DNA of 64,000 nt from Pseudomonadota bacterium (GCA_019352035.1 JABBNZ010000012.1:1-64000), one strand, 5' to 3'. Counted from the stretch's first letter, positions 29,598 to 42,308 are shown. Program-made: numbers and translations. The notes: generated from the sequence alone by a model not told the origin.

Positions 29598-31862
29598 TCA
29601 GGCCCCCGGCGCAGGCACCGCCTCGAGCCGCTCCACTTTCCTCGGCCAGCCGCGCGGCAACACCACACCGCGCTGGGCACGCTGGCCGCGGTAGGCCTTG
29701 AGGTCGGCCCACTCCAGTGTCTTCTGCTTCTCACCCGTCCAGAGCAGCAGCGAGCCCTTCGGCGGCACGACGGCGATGCCCGTCATGAGCTCTTCGCGCG
29801 CGGCGGCCTTCTTGCCGGGGATGTCATAGAGCTTGTTGCCCTTGCCGCGGGGCATCTCCGGGACGTCCGCGACCGGGAAAGCGAGGAGCTTGCCCTCGCT
29901 GCTCACCATCACCACCAGCGACTGCGGCGCGAGCACCAGCGACGGCGGCAACACCATGGCGCCGTCGGGGACGTTGAGCACCGTCTTGCCGGCACGGCGG
30001 TCGGTGATGAGCTCCTTCAGGCGGACGGTGAAGCCGTAGCCGGCATCGCTTGCGAGCAGCCACAGGTCCTCCGGCTCGCCCATCATGACGCCGGCGAACT
30101 TGGCGCCATCGGGAGGGTTCAGGCGGCCGGACAGCGGCTCGCCCTGCCCGCGCGCCGAAGGCAGCGAGTGGGCGGGCAGCGAGTAGGTCCGGCCGGTGCT
30201 GTCGATGAACACCGCGGCCTGCAGGCTCCGTCCTCGCGCCATGGACTGGAAGCCATCGCCGCTCTTGTAGGAGAGCGCGTGCGGATCGATCTCGTGGCCC
30301 TTCGCGGAGCGGATCCAGCCGCCCGTCGACAACACCACCGAGACCGGCTCGTTGGGGATGAGAGTGGTCTCATCGATCGCCTGCGCGGCCTCGCGCTCGA
30401 TGATGCGCGTGCGGCGCGCATCGCCATGCTTCTGCGCATCCTCCCGAATCTCGGAGGCGACCAGCTTCCTCAGTCTCGCCTTGCTCTTCAGCAGCGCTTC
30501 CAGGCCCTCGCGCTCGTCGGCGAGCTCTTTCTGCTCCTCGCGGATCTTCATCTCCTCGAGGCGGGCGAGGTGACGCAGGCGGGTGTTGAGGATTTCCTCG
30601 GCTTGCTCGTCCGAGAGCCTGAAGCGCTTCATCAGCACCGGCTTCGGCTCGTCCTCGCGGCGGATGATCCGGATCACCTCGTCGAGATTCAGATAGACGA
30701 CGAGGAGCCCTTCGAGAATGTGCAGCCGCTTCTGCACGCGCTCCAGCCGGTGCTGCAGGCGCCGGGTGACGGTGGCGATGCGGAAGTCGAGCCATTCCGT
30801 CAGGATGGATCTGAGCCCCATCACGCGCGGACGTCCGTCGAGGCCGATGATGTTGAGGTTGACCCGGTAATTGCGCTCGAGGTCCGTCGTCGCAAAGAGG
30901 TGGTTCATCACCTCGGCCATGTCGATGCGATTGGAGCGCGGCACGAGGACCAGGCGCACCGGATGCTCGTGGTCGGACTCGTCTCTCAGGTCCTCGAGCA
31001 TCGGCAGCTTTTTCGCGCGCATCTGCTCCGCGATCTGCTCCTGCACGCGGGTGGGCGAGACCTGGTACGGGAAGGTGTTGATGACGACGTTGCCGTCCTC
31101 GATCTCGTAGGTGGCCCGCGCTTTGAAGGAGCCCACGCCCTTCTCGTAGAATTCCTTGAGATCGGAGCGGGGCGAGACGATCTCCGCGCCAGTCGGCAGA
31201 TCGGGGCCCTTGATGTGCTTCATCAGCGTCGCGGTGGTGGCGTCCGGCTCCTCCTCCAGCAGATGAATGCAGGCGGCTGCGACTTCGCGCAGGTTGTGCG
31301 GCGGGATGTCCGTGGCCATGCCTACCGCGATGCCCGAGGTGCCGTTCAGCAGCAGGTTGGGCAGCCGCGCAGGCAGCATCACCGGCTCCTCGAGCGTGCC
31401 GTCGAAGTTCTGGGTCCAGTCCACGGTGCCGTGGGCCAGCTCCCCGAGCAGCACATCGGCGTACCGGGTGAGCTTCGCCTCGGTGTAGCGCATGGCGGCG
31501 AAGGACTTCGGATCGTCCTGGGAGCCCCAGTTGCCCTGGCCGTCGACGATGGGATAGCGGTACGAGAAGGACTGCGCCATGAGGACCATGGCCTCGTAAC
31601 AGGCGCTGTCTCCATGGGGGTGGAACTTGCCGATCACATCGCCCACGGTGCGGGCGGATTTCTTGTGCTTGGAGGCGGCGGAGAGGCCGAGCTCGCTCAT
31701 GGAGTAGATGATGCGGCGCTGCACGGGCTTCAGGCCGTCGCCGATCGCGGGCAGGGCGCGGTCCAGAATGACGTACATCGAGTAGTCGAGGTAGGCCTTC
31801 TCGGTGAAGGTGCGCAGGGGTTGGCGCTCTACGCCTTCGAAGTTCAATTCCTGGTCTTGCAT
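29598..31862 (-). CDS. parC: DNA topoisomerase IV subunit A
   Basis: [66 protein letters not shown]. Confidence 0.97.
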   Translation of the reverse strand: MQDQELNFEGVERQPLRTFTEKAYLDYSMYVILDRALPAIGDGLKPVQRRIIYSMSELGLSAASKHKKSARTVGDVIGKFHPHGDSACYEAMVLMAQSFSYRYPIVDGQGNWGSQDDPKSFAAMRYTEAKLTRYADVLLGELAHGTVDWTQNFDGTLEEPVMLPARLPNLLLNGTSGIAVGMATDIPPHNLREVAAACIHLLEEEPDATTATLMKHIKGPDLPTGAEIVSPRSDLKEFYEKGVGSFKARATYEIEDGNVVINTFPYQVSPTRVQEQIAEQMRAKKLPMLEDLRDESDHEHPVRLVLVPRSNRIDMAEVMNHLFATTDLERNYRVNLNIIGLDGRPRVMGLRSILTEWLDFRIATVTRRLQHRLERVQKRLHILEGLLVVYLNLDEVIRIIRREDEPKPVLMKRFRLSDEQAEEILNTRLRHLARLEEMKIREEQKELADEREGLEALLKSKARLRKLVASEIREDAQKHGDARRTRIIEREAAQAIDETTLIPNEPVSVVLSTGGWIRSAKGHEIDPHALSYKSGDGFQSMARGRSLQAAVFIDSTGRTYSLPAHSLPSARGQGEPLSGRLNPPDGAKFAGVMMGEPEDLWLLASDAGYGFTVRLKELITDRRAGKTVLNVPDGAMVLPPSLVLAPQSLVVMVSSEGKLLAFPVADVPEMPRGKGNKLYDIPGKKAAAREELMTGIAVVPPKGSLLLWTGEKQKTLEWADLKAYRGQRAQRGVVLPRGWPRKVERLEAVPAPGA

Positions 31863-31877
31863 TCAGTTTTCCCGTGC

Positions 31878-31994
31878 GGAGCCTCGTCCGAAAAACCTTT
31901 CTTTCCGGGACCGCCGTGAATGCGTCCGTGTAAGACGCCTGAAAAACATCCTGTTTTTCAGGCTCCCGGAAAAAAACCTTTCGGCCGAGGCTCC
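31878..31994. repeat. Nested inverted repeat between parE and parC
   Basis: Outer arms 31878-31893 GGAGCCTCGTCCGAAA / 31979-31994 TTTCGGCCGAGGCTCC (15/16 complementary); inner TTTCCGGG/CCCGGAAA; innermost 11-bp stem GCCTGAAAAAC-ATCCT-GTTTTTCAGGC at 31937-31963. Confidence 0.9.
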
Positions 31995-32050
31995 TCTTTG
32001 GCTTGGAATCAACGTGGTTACTGCTGCGCGCGGCTGGGCTTACACGCGGC

Positions 32051-34042
<1,992 letters not shown>

Positions 34043-34151
34043 TTAGTCTTGCGACGGCGGCTCTCGAGGGGGGCGGATCCCCCGTCCTGGCGATCCGCAG
34101 CGGGCCGGGGACGGTGGCGCGTCCCGCCCAGAGGCTTCTTGCGCTGCGCTC

Positions 34152-34748
34152 CTAATTCAAGTCCGCGACCAAAGAGGCTCTTACGGGCTCGGGGACGGGA
34201 TCGACGAAGTGGCGGTAGTTCTCGTGATCCACGCCGGCGGCCAGGACGGCGCCGCTCTTGAGGGCGCCGATCATCGGGCCGGTGAGCTCGAAGCGCAGGA
34301 AGTGCACCGAGGAAGTTTTCTCGGCGTTCTCGCGCTCGAGGTCTTCGTCGGCGATCGCATACACCTTGTCGTGACCCTGCACCTGGACCCAGCAGCGGTC
34401 CTCGAGCGCGATGAGGCGCGCGAGCTGGCGCTGGCGCTCGGAGACGTCGGGGAACTCGATGAGCAGGGTCGCTTTCCAGTTGCTGCCGTCGGGAATGAGC
34501 GGGTTGTAGGTGTCGAGCTCGTCGCGGACGCCTTCGGGCTCGAAGATGCGCTCGACGCGCAGCATTTCCTGGATCTGGTACTGCATGGTCAGCCGGTCCT
34601 CGAACGACCAGGTGACGTTGGGGCCGACCGCGAGCTTGCGATGGCGCTTGTGCTCGAGCACGCGGGCGCGAAAGGCGGGACGCTCGCGGGCGTAAAGCTC
34701 GAGGCTCATGAGTTCATCAGGGGTCAGCTTGTCCATGGCACGCTCCAA
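34152..34748 (-). CDS. DUF3501 family protein
   Basis: LTPDELMSLELYARERPAFRARVLEHKRHRKLAVGPNVTWSFEDRLTMQYQIQEMLRVERIFE. Confidence 0.8.
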   Translation of the reverse strand: MERAMDKLTPDELMSLELYARERPAFRARVLEHKRHRKLAVGPNVTWSFEDRLTMQYQIQEMLRVERIFEPEGVRDELDTYNPLIPDGSNWKATLLIEFPDVSERQRQLARLIALEDRCWVQVQGHDKVYAIADEDLERENAEKTSSVHFLRFELTGPMIGALKSGAVLAAGVDHENYRHFVDPVPEPVRASLVADLN

Positions 34749-34880
34749 AGCAATGCGAGTACCGCGTCAGGCACAGGATGTGCCCCGCCGCCGCAGGTGG
34801 CGGAGGTCGCGAGCCAAAACCGCGCTTTTGCTCGCGAGCGCGCTGGGCGGGGCAGGATGCCCCGATGCAGCGCCTAAAAC
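34749..34880 (-). repeat. Dispersed repeat family I, copy F (short form)
   Basis: GGCACAGGATGTGCCCCGCCGCCGCAGGTGGCGGAGG, hairpin TCGCGAGC-CAAAA..TTTTG-CTCGCGA (34807-34836), GCGCGCTGGGCGGGGCAGGATGCCCCGATGCAGCGCC. Confidence 0.8.
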
Positions 34881-36247
34881 TAGATGCCGTAGGCGAGGCG
34901 CAGGAGCGAGAGCGGATGCTCGGGCTCGGACTCGAGACTGCCCTCGAGGCCGCTCTGAATCTGCTCGCCGGCCATGGGGCAGTCGCTGGCGTAGTGCTGT
35001 GCGCCGGCGGACTGGACCCGCTCGATGACGGGGCGGCCGATCTTCATCGAGGCGGCGCGAAATTCCTTCTTCACGCCATAGGTGCCGTTGTGCCCGGAGC
35101 AGCGCTCGATGGGCTCGACGGTGGTGTCGGGGACGAGACGCAGCACGTCGCGCGTCTTGAGGCCGATGTTCTGGACCCGCAGGTGACACGGCACGTGGTA
35201 GCTGATCTTGCCGAGCGCGCTCTTGAAGTCGGTGCGCAGGAGGCCCGCGCGGTGGCGATGCATCAGGTACTCGAAGGGATCGAAGATGCGCTTGGCCACG
35301 CGCTGCACGTCCGCATCCTCCGGGAACATGAGCGGCAGCTCCTGCTTGAACATCAGCACGCACGAGGGGATCGGGGCGACGATGTCGAAGCCCGAGTCCA
35401 CCGCGCGAATGAGCTGCGGGATGTTGTGCTCCTTCAGGCGTGCCACGGCCTCGAGGTCGCCCAGCTCGAGCCGGGGCATGCCGCAGCAGCGCTCCTGCGC
35501 GAGGAGCGTCACCGGGATCTCGTTGTGCTCGAAGACGGCGACGAGGTCCTCATTGATCCGCGGCTGATTGCGGTTGCCGTAGCACGTGGTGAAGAGCGCC
35601 ACCTTGCCGGTGGTCTCCGCAGTGGACAATGCCTTGGCGCCATCCGTCTCGCGCAGGCGGCTCAGGCGCTTGCGCGCGGTGCGGGAGTAGTACTTGGGAA
35701 CGGGCGCGGTTGCGTCGACGCCGAGCGCCTTCTCCAGTACCGCGCGGCCGGCGCTCGAGCGGTTGACGGCGTTGACGACCTCGACGATCACCGGAATGCC
35801 GGCGATCCTGCCGACCGCGTCCGTCGCAGCCAACGCGCGATTACGGAAGCTGACGCCTTCCTTGCGGGTGCGCGCGGCTTTCGCGCGCAGCATCAGATGC
35901 GGGAAATCGACGTTCCAGGGATGAGGCGGGACGTACGGGCACTTCGTCATGAAGCACATGTCGCAGAGGTAGCAGTGGTCGACGACGTGCCAGAAGACTT
36001 TTTTGTCGACCGCCTCCACCTCGCCCGAGGGGGTGGCGTCCACCGCATCGAACAATGTTGGAAACGCGTTGCAGAGGCTGAAGCAGCGCCGACAGCCGTG
36101 GCAGATTTCGAAGACGCGCTCGAGCTCCTTGGTGAGCGCTGCCTCCTCGTAGAACGCGGGATTCTGCCAGTCGAGCGGATGCCGCGTAGGGGCCTCGAGG
36201 CTGCCCTCGCGGCCAGATCCACCGGGTGCTTTGGGCGTTGAGCTCAT
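34880..36247 (-). CDS. Fe-S oxidoreductase (GlpC/HdrB-like, CCG domains)
   Basis: CHGCRRCFSLCNAFPTLFD, CYLCDMCFMTKCPYVPPH, AQERCCGMPRLELGD, HVPCHLRVQNIG, RCSGHNGTYG. Confidence 0.88.
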   Translation of the reverse strand: MSSTPKAPGGSGREGSLEAPTRHPLDWQNPAFYEEAALTKELERVFEICHGCRRCFSLCNAFPTLFDAVDATPSGEVEAVDKKVFWHVVDHCYLCDMCFMTKCPYVPPHPWNVDFPHLMLRAKAARTRKEGVSFRNRALAATDAVGRIAGIPVIVEVVNAVNRSSAGRAVLEKALGVDATAPVPKYYSRTARKRLSRLRETDGAKALSTAETTGKVALFTTCYGNRNQPRINEDLVAVFEHNEIPVTLLAQERCCGMPRLELGDLEAVARLKEHNIPQLIRAVDSGFDIVAPIPSCVLMFKQELPLMFPEDADVQRVAKRIFDPFEYLMHRHRAGLLRTDFKSALGKISYHVPCHLRVQNIGLKTRDVLRLVPDTTVEPIERCSGHNGTYGVKKEFRAASMKIGRPVIERVQSAGAQHYASDCPMAGEQIQSGLEGSLESEPEHPLSLLRLAYGI

Positions 36248-36312
36248 GGAAGCACGCCTTTTTGCCCTAGGTGCGCTGGGCCGGGCCAGAGCCCGGCTCC
36301 AGCGCCTCTAGA
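36245..36312 (-). repeat. Dispersed repeat family I, copy E (partial)
   Basis: ACGCCTTTTTGCCCTAGGTGCGCTGGGCCGGGCCAGAGCCCGGCTCCAGCGCCTCTA matches the right half of copy B. Confidence 0.75.
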
Positions 36313-36314
36313 CC

Positions 36315-36728
36315 CTAAATCCCCTCGAGAGCCTTCTGGAAGCGGTTGGCGTGCGAGCGCTCCGCCTTGGCCAGGGTCTCGAACCAGTCGGCGATCTCGG
36401 CGAAGCCTTCGTCGCGCGCCTGCTTCGCCATCCCCGGATACATGTCGGTGTACTCGTGGGTCTCGCCGGCGATCGCGGCCTTCAGATTGAGCTTGGTTTC
36501 GCCGATCGGCAGGCCGGTGGCCGGATCGCCCACCGTCTCGAGATACTCGAGGTGGCCGTGCGCGTGACCGGTCTCGCCCTCGGCCGTGGAGCGAAAGACG
36601 GCCGACACGTCGTTGTATCCTTCGACGTCCGCCTTGGCTGCGAAATACAGGTACCTGCGGTTCGCCTGGGATTCACCCGCGAACGCGTCCTTCAGGTTCT
36701 TCTCGGTCTTGCTGCCTTTGAGATTCAT
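36315..36728 (-). CDS. Rubrerythrin (ferritin-like, no rubredoxin tail)
   Basis: [76 protein letters not shown]. Confidence 0.9.
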   Translation of the reverse strand: MNLKGSKTEKNLKDAFAGESQANRRYLYFAAKADVEGYNDVSAVFRSTAEGETGHAHGHLEYLETVGDPATGLPIGETKLNLKAAIAGETHEYTDMYPGMAKQARDEGFAEIADWFETLAKAERSHANRFQKALEGI

Positions 36729-36845
36729 GCCGCTGTCTCCTGTCTTAGACTGGGTCTAACGAGGGCTGCGACTGTAAGCCTCGCTTGCCGGCGCGTCAAT
36801 CGCGTTTGACCGACGCTGCCGCGACTGTATATCGTGAATGGCATT

Positions 36846-37103
36846 ATGTCCGAAAGTAAGACGGCCCCCGATTTCGAGCAAGCGCTCGCCGAGCTCGAGA
36901 CCCTGGTTGGACGGCTGGAGCGCGGCGATCTGCCGCTCGATGAGGCATTGAAAACCTTCGAGCGCGGCGTCGAGCTGACCCGGCACTGCCAGGGCGCGCT
37001 CAAGGCCGCGCAGCAGCGGGTGGAGATCTTGCTGCGACGCAACGGCCAGACGGAGTCCGAGCCGTTCAGCGTCCCGGAGCCTCAGGACGGGACCGGCCCG
37101 TAA
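36846..37103 (+). CDS. xseB: Exodeoxyribonuclease VII small subunit
   Basis: FEQALAELETLVGRLERGDLPLDEALKTFERGVELTRHCQGAL. Confidence 0.93.
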   Translation: MSESKTAPDFEQALAELETLVGRLERGDLPLDEALKTFERGVELTRHCQGALKAAQQRVEILLRRNGQTESEPFSVPEPQDGTGP

Positions 37104-37178
37104 TCGCCAGGGTTTTGTTGCCATGCCGCAACAATTGAGAACTGAGAGCGCCGCCGCGCGTCGTGTAAACTGCCGCAG

Positions 37179-39083
37179 ATGACCTCCCCGCCCAACGCTT
37201 ACCCGCTGCTCGACGCGATCGAGTCACCCGCCGACCTCCGGCAGATGCCTGTGGCGAAATTGCCCGAGGTGGCGCAGGAGCTGCGGCAGTTCCTGATTCA
37301 TACGGTCGCTACGCGCGGTGGGCACTTCGCCGCCGGCCTCGGCGCGGTGGAGCTGGCCGTCGCCCTGCATTATGTTTACGACACGCCGCACGACCGCCTG
37401 GTCTGGGACGTGGGACATCAGGCCTATCCGCACAAGGTGCTGACGGGACGGCGCGAGCGCCTGCACACGATCAAGCAGCCCGGCGGCCTCGCTCCCTTCC
37501 CGGCGCGGTCCGAGAGCGAGTACGACACTTTCGGCGTGGGGCATTCCAGCACCTCGATCAGCGCGGCCCTCGGCATGGCGGTCGCCGCCGGACGGCTCGG
37601 TGAGTCGCGCCGGGCGGTGGCCATCATCGGCGATGGCGCCATGACCGCCGGCATGGCCTTCGAGGCGCTGAATCACGCCGGCTCGCTCCCCAGCGACCTG
37701 CTGGTCATCCTCAACGACAACGACATGTCGATCTCCGAGAACGTCGGCGCGTTGTCGAATTACTTCGCCGCCGCTCTCTCCGGACGCGTGTACAGGCACC
37801 TGCGCGAGGGCGGCAAGAAGGTGCTGAAGCCCATCCCGCCGATCTGGGAGCTCGCGCGCCGCTCGGAGGAGCACCTGAAGGGGATGGTCCTGCCCGGAAC
37901 GCTCTTCGAGGAGCTCGGCTTCAACTACATCGGTCCGATGGACGGCCACGATGTACGCGCCCTGGTCAGCACGCTGCGCAACGTCAAGAAGCTGAGCGGC
38001 CCTCAATTCCTGCACGTGGTGACCCGCAAGGGCAAGGGCTATGCGCCGGCGGAGGCCGACCCGATCAAGTGGCACGGACCGGGCCCCTTCGACCCGGTGA
38101 GCGGCACGATTTTCAAGGAGGCGGCCACGGGCCCCTCCTACTCGCAGATCTTCGGCCAGTGGCTCTGCGACATCGCGGAGCGCGACCCGAAGGTCATCGG
38201 CATCACCCCCGCGATGCGCGAGGGCTCGGGCCTGGTGGAGTTCTCCAAACGCTTCCCCGACCGCTATTTCGATGTCGCGATCGCGGAGCAGCACGCCGTC
38301 ACCTTCGCCGCGGGACTCGCCACCGAGGGCCTCAAGCCCGTCGTGGCCATCTATTCCACGTTCCTGCAGCGCGCCTACGATCAGCTGATCCATGACGTCG
38401 CCCTGCAGAACCTTCCGGTGCTGTTCGCGGTCGATCGCGCCGGTCTCGTCGGCAGCGACGGCGCCACCCATCAGGGCAGCTACGATCTTTCCTATCTGCG
38501 CTGCATTCCCAACCTCGTCATCATGACTCCGAGCGACGAGAACGAATGCCGGCAGATGCTCTACACGGGCACGACCCTTTCCGGCCCGAGCGTCGTGCGC
38601 TATCCGCGCGGCACCGGCCCCGGCGTGCCGCTGGAGAAGGCCTTCACCGCCTTGCCCCTGGGCCGCGCGCTGGTGAAGCGCGAGGGCCGCTGCGGGCTCG
38701 CGCTCCTCGCCTTTGGCCCGTTGCTGGAGCCCGCCGCGCGCATCGCCGAGCGGCTGGACGCCACCCTCGTCAACATGCGGTTCGTGAAGCCGCTCGATGA
38801 GGCGCTGATACTGGAGCTCGCCAGCCGTCACCGCGCCTTCATCACGATAGAGGAAAACGCCGTCCAGGGCGGCGCCGGCTCGGCCGTCGCCGAGCTCCTG
38901 GCGGCCGAGGGCCTCTCCCTGCCCCTGCTGCAGATCGGCATCCCCGACCGCTTCATCGAGCACGGCTCGCGCGAGAGCTGCCTCGCCGCCGCGGGCCTCG
39001 ATGCCCAGAGCCTCGCCGCCACGGTGGAGCGCTGGTGGGCCCTGCAGGCGCACGAGCGCATTCGCTCGGTCGGCAGCGCCTGA
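37179..39083 (+). CDS. dxs: 1-deoxy-D-xylulose-5-phosphate synthase
   Basis: [66 protein letters not shown]. Confidence 0.97.
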   Translation: MTSPPNAYPLLDAIESPADLRQMPVAKLPEVAQELRQFLIHTVATRGGHFAAGLGAVELAVALHYVYDTPHDRLVWDVGHQAYPHKVLTGRRERLHTIKQPGGLAPFPARSESEYDTFGVGHSSTSISAALGMAVAAGRLGESRRAVAIIGDGAMTAGMAFEALNHAGSLPSDLLVILNDNDMSISENVGALSNYFAAALSGRVYRHLREGGKKVLKPIPPIWELARRSEEHLKGMVLPGTLFEELGFNYIGPMDGHDVRALVSTLRNVKKLSGPQFLHVVTRKGKGYAPAEADPIKWHGPGPFDPVSGTIFKEAATGPSYSQIFGQWLCDIAERDPKVIGITPAMREGSGLVEFSKRFPDRYFDVAIAEQHAVTFAAGLATEGLKPVVAIYSTFLQRAYDQLIHDVALQNLPVLFAVDRAGLVGSDGATHQGSYDLSYLRCIPNLVIMTPSDENECRQMLYTGTTLSGPSVVRYPRGTGPGVPLEKAFTALPLGRALVKREGRCGLALLAFGPLLEPAARIAERLDATLVNMRFVKPLDEALILELASRHRAFITIEENAVQGGAGSAVAELLAAEGLSLPLLQIGIPDRFIEHGSRESCLAAAGLDAQSLAATVERWWALQAHERIRSVGSA

Positions 39084-39172
39084 AGGGCCGCGAGGGCCGT
39101 CCGCCTGCCGGATCCGGGCGAATCCCTCGACAGATATAGGTGCGCCGGACGCCGATCCGGTAGGCTTTCAAC

Positions 39173-40021
39173 ATGACCCCTCCCCCCGCCGCCGCCAAGA
39201 CCCCCCGCCCCCTCCCGGCCGTCGTCGAGGACGTGCAGGGCCGAGCCGACACCCGCCGGCTACCCATCAATCGCGTCGGCATCAAGGACATCCGCCATCC
39301 CGTGCGGGTCAAGGACCGCTCCGCCGGCGAGCAGCACACCATCGCCACGTTCAACATGTACGTCAGCCTGCCGCACAACTTCAAAGGCACGCACATGTCC
39401 CGCTTCGTCGAGATCCTGCACGCCGAGCGGGAGATCTCGGTCGAGTCCTTCCGCGCCATGCTCGCGACCATGACCGAGCGCCTCGAGGCCGACGCCGGCC
39501 ACATCGAGATGAGCTTCCCGTTCTTCGTGATGAAGCGCGCGCCCGTCTCCGGTGTGGAGAGCCTGATGGACTATCACGCCAGCCTCATCGGCGAGCGCCG
39601 CGGCGGCCACACCGACATGTGGGTGAAGGTGGTCGTGCCCGTGACCAGCCTCTGCCCGTGCTCGAAGCGCATCTCGGACTACGGCGCGCACAACCAGCGC
39701 TCGCACGTGACCATCACCGCGCGCCTGCGCGACCACATGTGGATCGAGGAGCTGATCGAGATCGCCGAGAGCGAGGCCTCCTGCGAGCTCTACGGCATCC
39801 TGAAGCGGCCCGACGAGAAGTACGTCACCGAGCGCGCCTACGACAATCCGAAGTTCGTCGAGGACATGGTGCGGGACGTGGCCACCCGGATCAATGCCGA
39901 GGAGCGGATCGCCGCCTACGTGGTGGAATCGGAGAACTTCGAGTCCATTCACAATCACTCCGCATACGCGCTGATCGAGCGCGACAAGGGCGAGCCGGTG
40001 CCTTTCAGCAAGGACACTTAA
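39173..40021 (+). CDS. folE2: GTP cyclohydrolase FolE2
   Basis: [40 protein letters not shown]; stop codon lies in the loop of the repeat II-b hairpin. Confidence 0.93.
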   Translation: MTPPPAAAKTPRPLPAVVEDVQGRADTRRLPINRVGIKDIRHPVRVKDRSAGEQHTIATFNMYVSLPHNFKGTHMSRFVEILHAEREISVESFRAMLATMTERLEADAGHIEMSFPFFVMKRAPVSGVESLMDYHASLIGERRGGHTDMWVKVVVPVTSLCPCSKRISDYGAHNQRSHVTITARLRDHMWIEELIEIAESEASCELYGILKRPDEKYVTERAYDNPKFVEDMVRDVATRINAEERIAAYVVESENFESIHNHSAYALIERDKGEPVPFSKDT

Positions 40022-40102
40022 CGTGTCCTTGCTCCGGCGAGCGCCCGCGCACGGAAGCGCGGGCCGGCTGCCCTGCCGCCACGGACGGCCAGTGGTATGC
40101 CC
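40001..40102 (+). repeat. Dispersed repeat family II, copy b
   Basis: CCTTTCAGCAAGGACACTTAACGTGTCCTTGCTCCGGCGAGCGCCCGCGCACG..GGACGGCCAGTGG; perfect 11-bp stem at 40007-40033. Confidence 0.9.
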
Positions 40103-40106
40103 CTCC

Positions 40107-40137
40107 GTGCCTTTCAGCAAGGACACTTAACGTGTCC
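40107..40137 (+). repeat. Family II truncated copy c: direct repeat of 39998-40028
   Basis: GTGCCTTTCAGCAAGGACACTTAACGTGTCC occurs at 39998-40028 and again at 40107-40137. Confidence 0.9.
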
Positions 40138-40212
40138 GTTTCCTGGCGCACTCGGGCTCGCGCGAGCGGGTCTCAGAGAGTGCCATGGCAGGCCATCGCT
40201 ACCGCCCCAACC

Positions 40213-41607
40213 CTAACCCGCCGCCTGTGACACTGGCAAACTCACCACCGCCCGCAGCCCGGGATCATTGCTCTCGAGCGTGAGCCGCGCCCGATGCAGG
40301 CGCGCGATCGCCGCGACCAGCGAGAGCCCGAGTCCGCTGCCCTCGATGCCCGAGCGCTGTCCCACCCGCGCGAATGGCTGTCCGGCCCGCTCACGCTCCT
40401 GCGCCGGCATGCCCGGGCCGTTGTCGCTGATGAGCAGATGGGCGCGATCGGCGAGGCGCCTCACGGTCACATCGATGCGCCCGCCCGAAGGCACGTACTT
40501 CAGCGCGTTCTCCAGCAGGTTGGTGATGAGCTGCGCGAGCAGCTGGCGGTTGCCCTCGACGATCACGCCGTGATCCGCGCGGCCCGCGAGGACGAGTCCG
40601 CGCTCGCGCGCGACGGGCTCGAAGAGCTCGACCAGCTCGCCGGCCAGCTCGCCGAGATCCACCGGCGCGGGCGAGGCCATCGGGGCGCCCGATTCGGCGA
40701 GCGCTATCTGCAGCAGCGTCGCGAGGGTGCGTTGCAGGCGGTCGACTTCCCGCAGCGCCGACTCCACGGGCTCGCGGATTCCCGGCTCGAGCGCCGGCAG
40801 ACGCAGCACCGCGTCCATCCTCGTTCGCAGCCGATGCAAGGGCGCGCGCAGATCGTGCGCGACGCTGTCGAACGTGGCTCGCAGCGTGCCCGTCTGTTCC
40901 TCCAGACGATCCAGCACGCGGTTGACCGAGGTCGCCAGCGCATCGAACTCATCGCTGGTGCCGACCACCGGGAGCCGGTGCCCCTGCTCGCCGGACATCA
41001 TCCTCACACAGGTATCGGTGACGTCCCCGACACGGCGCGCGAGGCGGAAGCTGAAGGAGAATCCCGCGATGCCCGCGGCCAGGATGGAGAGGCCGATGCC
41101 CCACAGCGTCGCGATCTGGAACGTGCGCGCATAGCGGCGATCCTGCGACATGTCGGTACCGACGAGGAGCCAGTCGCCGTTCGGGAGCTTGCGCACGGCG
41201 GCGCGCACCGGATGGACGGAGCGCTGTCCGGGCTCGATGGACTCGATGCGAAACTCCGGCCAGGGCTCGGCGGGCGCGCCGTCGAACGGCCAGTTGGTGA
41301 TGTTGCCGGCGAGACGGTCGAACTTCGGGCTCGCCAGCATGTAGACCGCGCCGATCCGCCCCCAGCTGTCGATGCGCAGATTGATCTCGTCGGCGACTCC
41401 GGGAATGCCGCTGCGCACGTACTGGTTCTCGAGACTCTTCAGCTCCGTGTCGATGATGAGGTCGATGTCGCCCTGGATGATGCTCTGGGTCAGCAGATAG
41501 GTGCTGCCGAGGGTGACGCACACGGCGAGCGTCACGAGGAGCGTGTAGCCCATCGACATCCGGAACGCCGAGGTCTTGAACAGTCCCCAGCGGCGCGAGT
41601 CCTTCAC
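40213..41607 (-). CDS. Two-component sensor histidine kinase
   Basis: HAMP, DSVAHDLRAPLHRLRTRMD H-box, LLENALKYVPSGG, ISDNGPGMPAQERERAGQPFARVGQ. Confidence 0.92.
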   Translation of the reverse strand: MKDSRRWGLFKTSAFRMSMGYTLLVTLAVCVTLGSTYLLTQSIIQGDIDLIIDTELKSLENQYVRSGIPGVADEINLRIDSWGRIGAVYMLASPKFDRLAGNITNWPFDGAPAEPWPEFRIESIEPGQRSVHPVRAAVRKLPNGDWLLVGTDMSQDRRYARTFQIATLWGIGLSILAAGIAGFSFSFRLARRVGDVTDTCVRMMSGEQGHRLPVVGTSDEFDALATSVNRVLDRLEEQTGTLRATFDSVAHDLRAPLHRLRTRMDAVLRLPALEPGIREPVESALREVDRLQRTLATLLQIALAESGAPMASPAPVDLGELAGELVELFEPVARERGLVLAGRADHGVIVEGNRQLLAQLITNLLENALKYVPSGGRIDVTVRRLADRAHLLISDNGPGMPAQERERAGQPFARVGQRSGIEGSGLGLSLVAAIARLHRARLTLESNDPGLRAVVSLPVSQAAG

Positions 41608-42284
41608 CCGTCCTCCTCCCGCAGCACGTATCCCGACCCGCGCACGGTGTGGATCAGGGGTCGCTGCGCGCCGCGATCGACTGCCTGGCGCAGGCGGCTG
41701 ATGTGCACGTCCACCACGTTGCTCTGCGGATCGAAGTGCAGGTCCCAGACGCCCTCGAGCAGCATCATCCGGGTGACGACCTGCCCCTCGCGCCGCATCA
41801 GGAACTCGAGCAGCTTCTGCTCGCGGGCGGTGAGCTCGATCTGCTCGCCGCCGCGGGTGACCTTGCGGGCGAGAAGATCGAACTCCAGGTCCGCCGTTCT
41901 GAGCACCGTCGATTCCGCGGCGCTCTGGCGGCGGCGCAGCAGCGCCTCGATGCGCGCCAGCAGCTCCGCGAAGGCGAAGGGCTTGGTGAGATAGTCATCG
42001 CCGCCCGCCTTCAGGCCGCGGATGCGGTCATCGACCGTGCCGAGCGCGCTCAGGACCAGGACGGGCGTCGCGAGCCGCGCCCGCCGCAGCTGTTGAATGA
42101 TCTGCAGCCCATCGACGTGCGGCAGCATCCGGTCGGTGACGATGAGGTCGAACTTGCCCGCGAGGGCGCGGGAGAGTCCCTCACGTCCGTCGGCGGCGTG
42201 ATCGACCGTGTAGCCGCTCTCGCGCAGTCCCTTGACGAGGACCCGGGCGGCCTCCGTATCGTCCTCGATGAGCAGGATGTGCAC
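41604..42284 (-). CDS. OmpR-family response regulator
   Basis: GTG start; HILLIEDDTEAARVLVKGLRESGYTVDHAADGREGL..VDVHISRLRQAVDRG. Confidence 0.92.
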   Translation of the reverse strand: MHILLIEDDTEAARVLVKGLRESGYTVDHAADGREGLSRALAGKFDLIVTDRMLPHVDGLQIIQQLRRARLATPVLVLSALGTVDDRIRGLKAGGDDYLTKPFAFAELLARIEALLRRRQSAAESTVLRTADLEFDLLARKVTRGGEQIELTAREQKLLEFLMRREGQVVTRMMLLEGVWDLHFDPQSNVVDVHISRLRQAVDRGAQRPLIHTVRGSGYVLREEDG

Positions 42285-42308
42285 GGCCGCGAATGTACAG
42301 CAGAACGG

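Noticed and set aside
29598-31862. Quinolone-resistance substitution in parC
   Set aside because: The QRDR reads [17 protein letters not shown], with the usual Ser and Glu at the common resistance positions.
37224-39053. 609-aa ORF antisense to dxs, and similar long antisense ORFs opposite parC (30168-31919), parE (32003-34012), purF (11314-12912), fimV (17759-19363) and the EnvZ-like kinase (5644-6768)
   Set aside because: Shadow ORFs expected in high-GC coding DNA; compositions are Arg/Gly/His/Asp-biased with no recognisable domains, and the opposite strand encodes clear conserved proteins.
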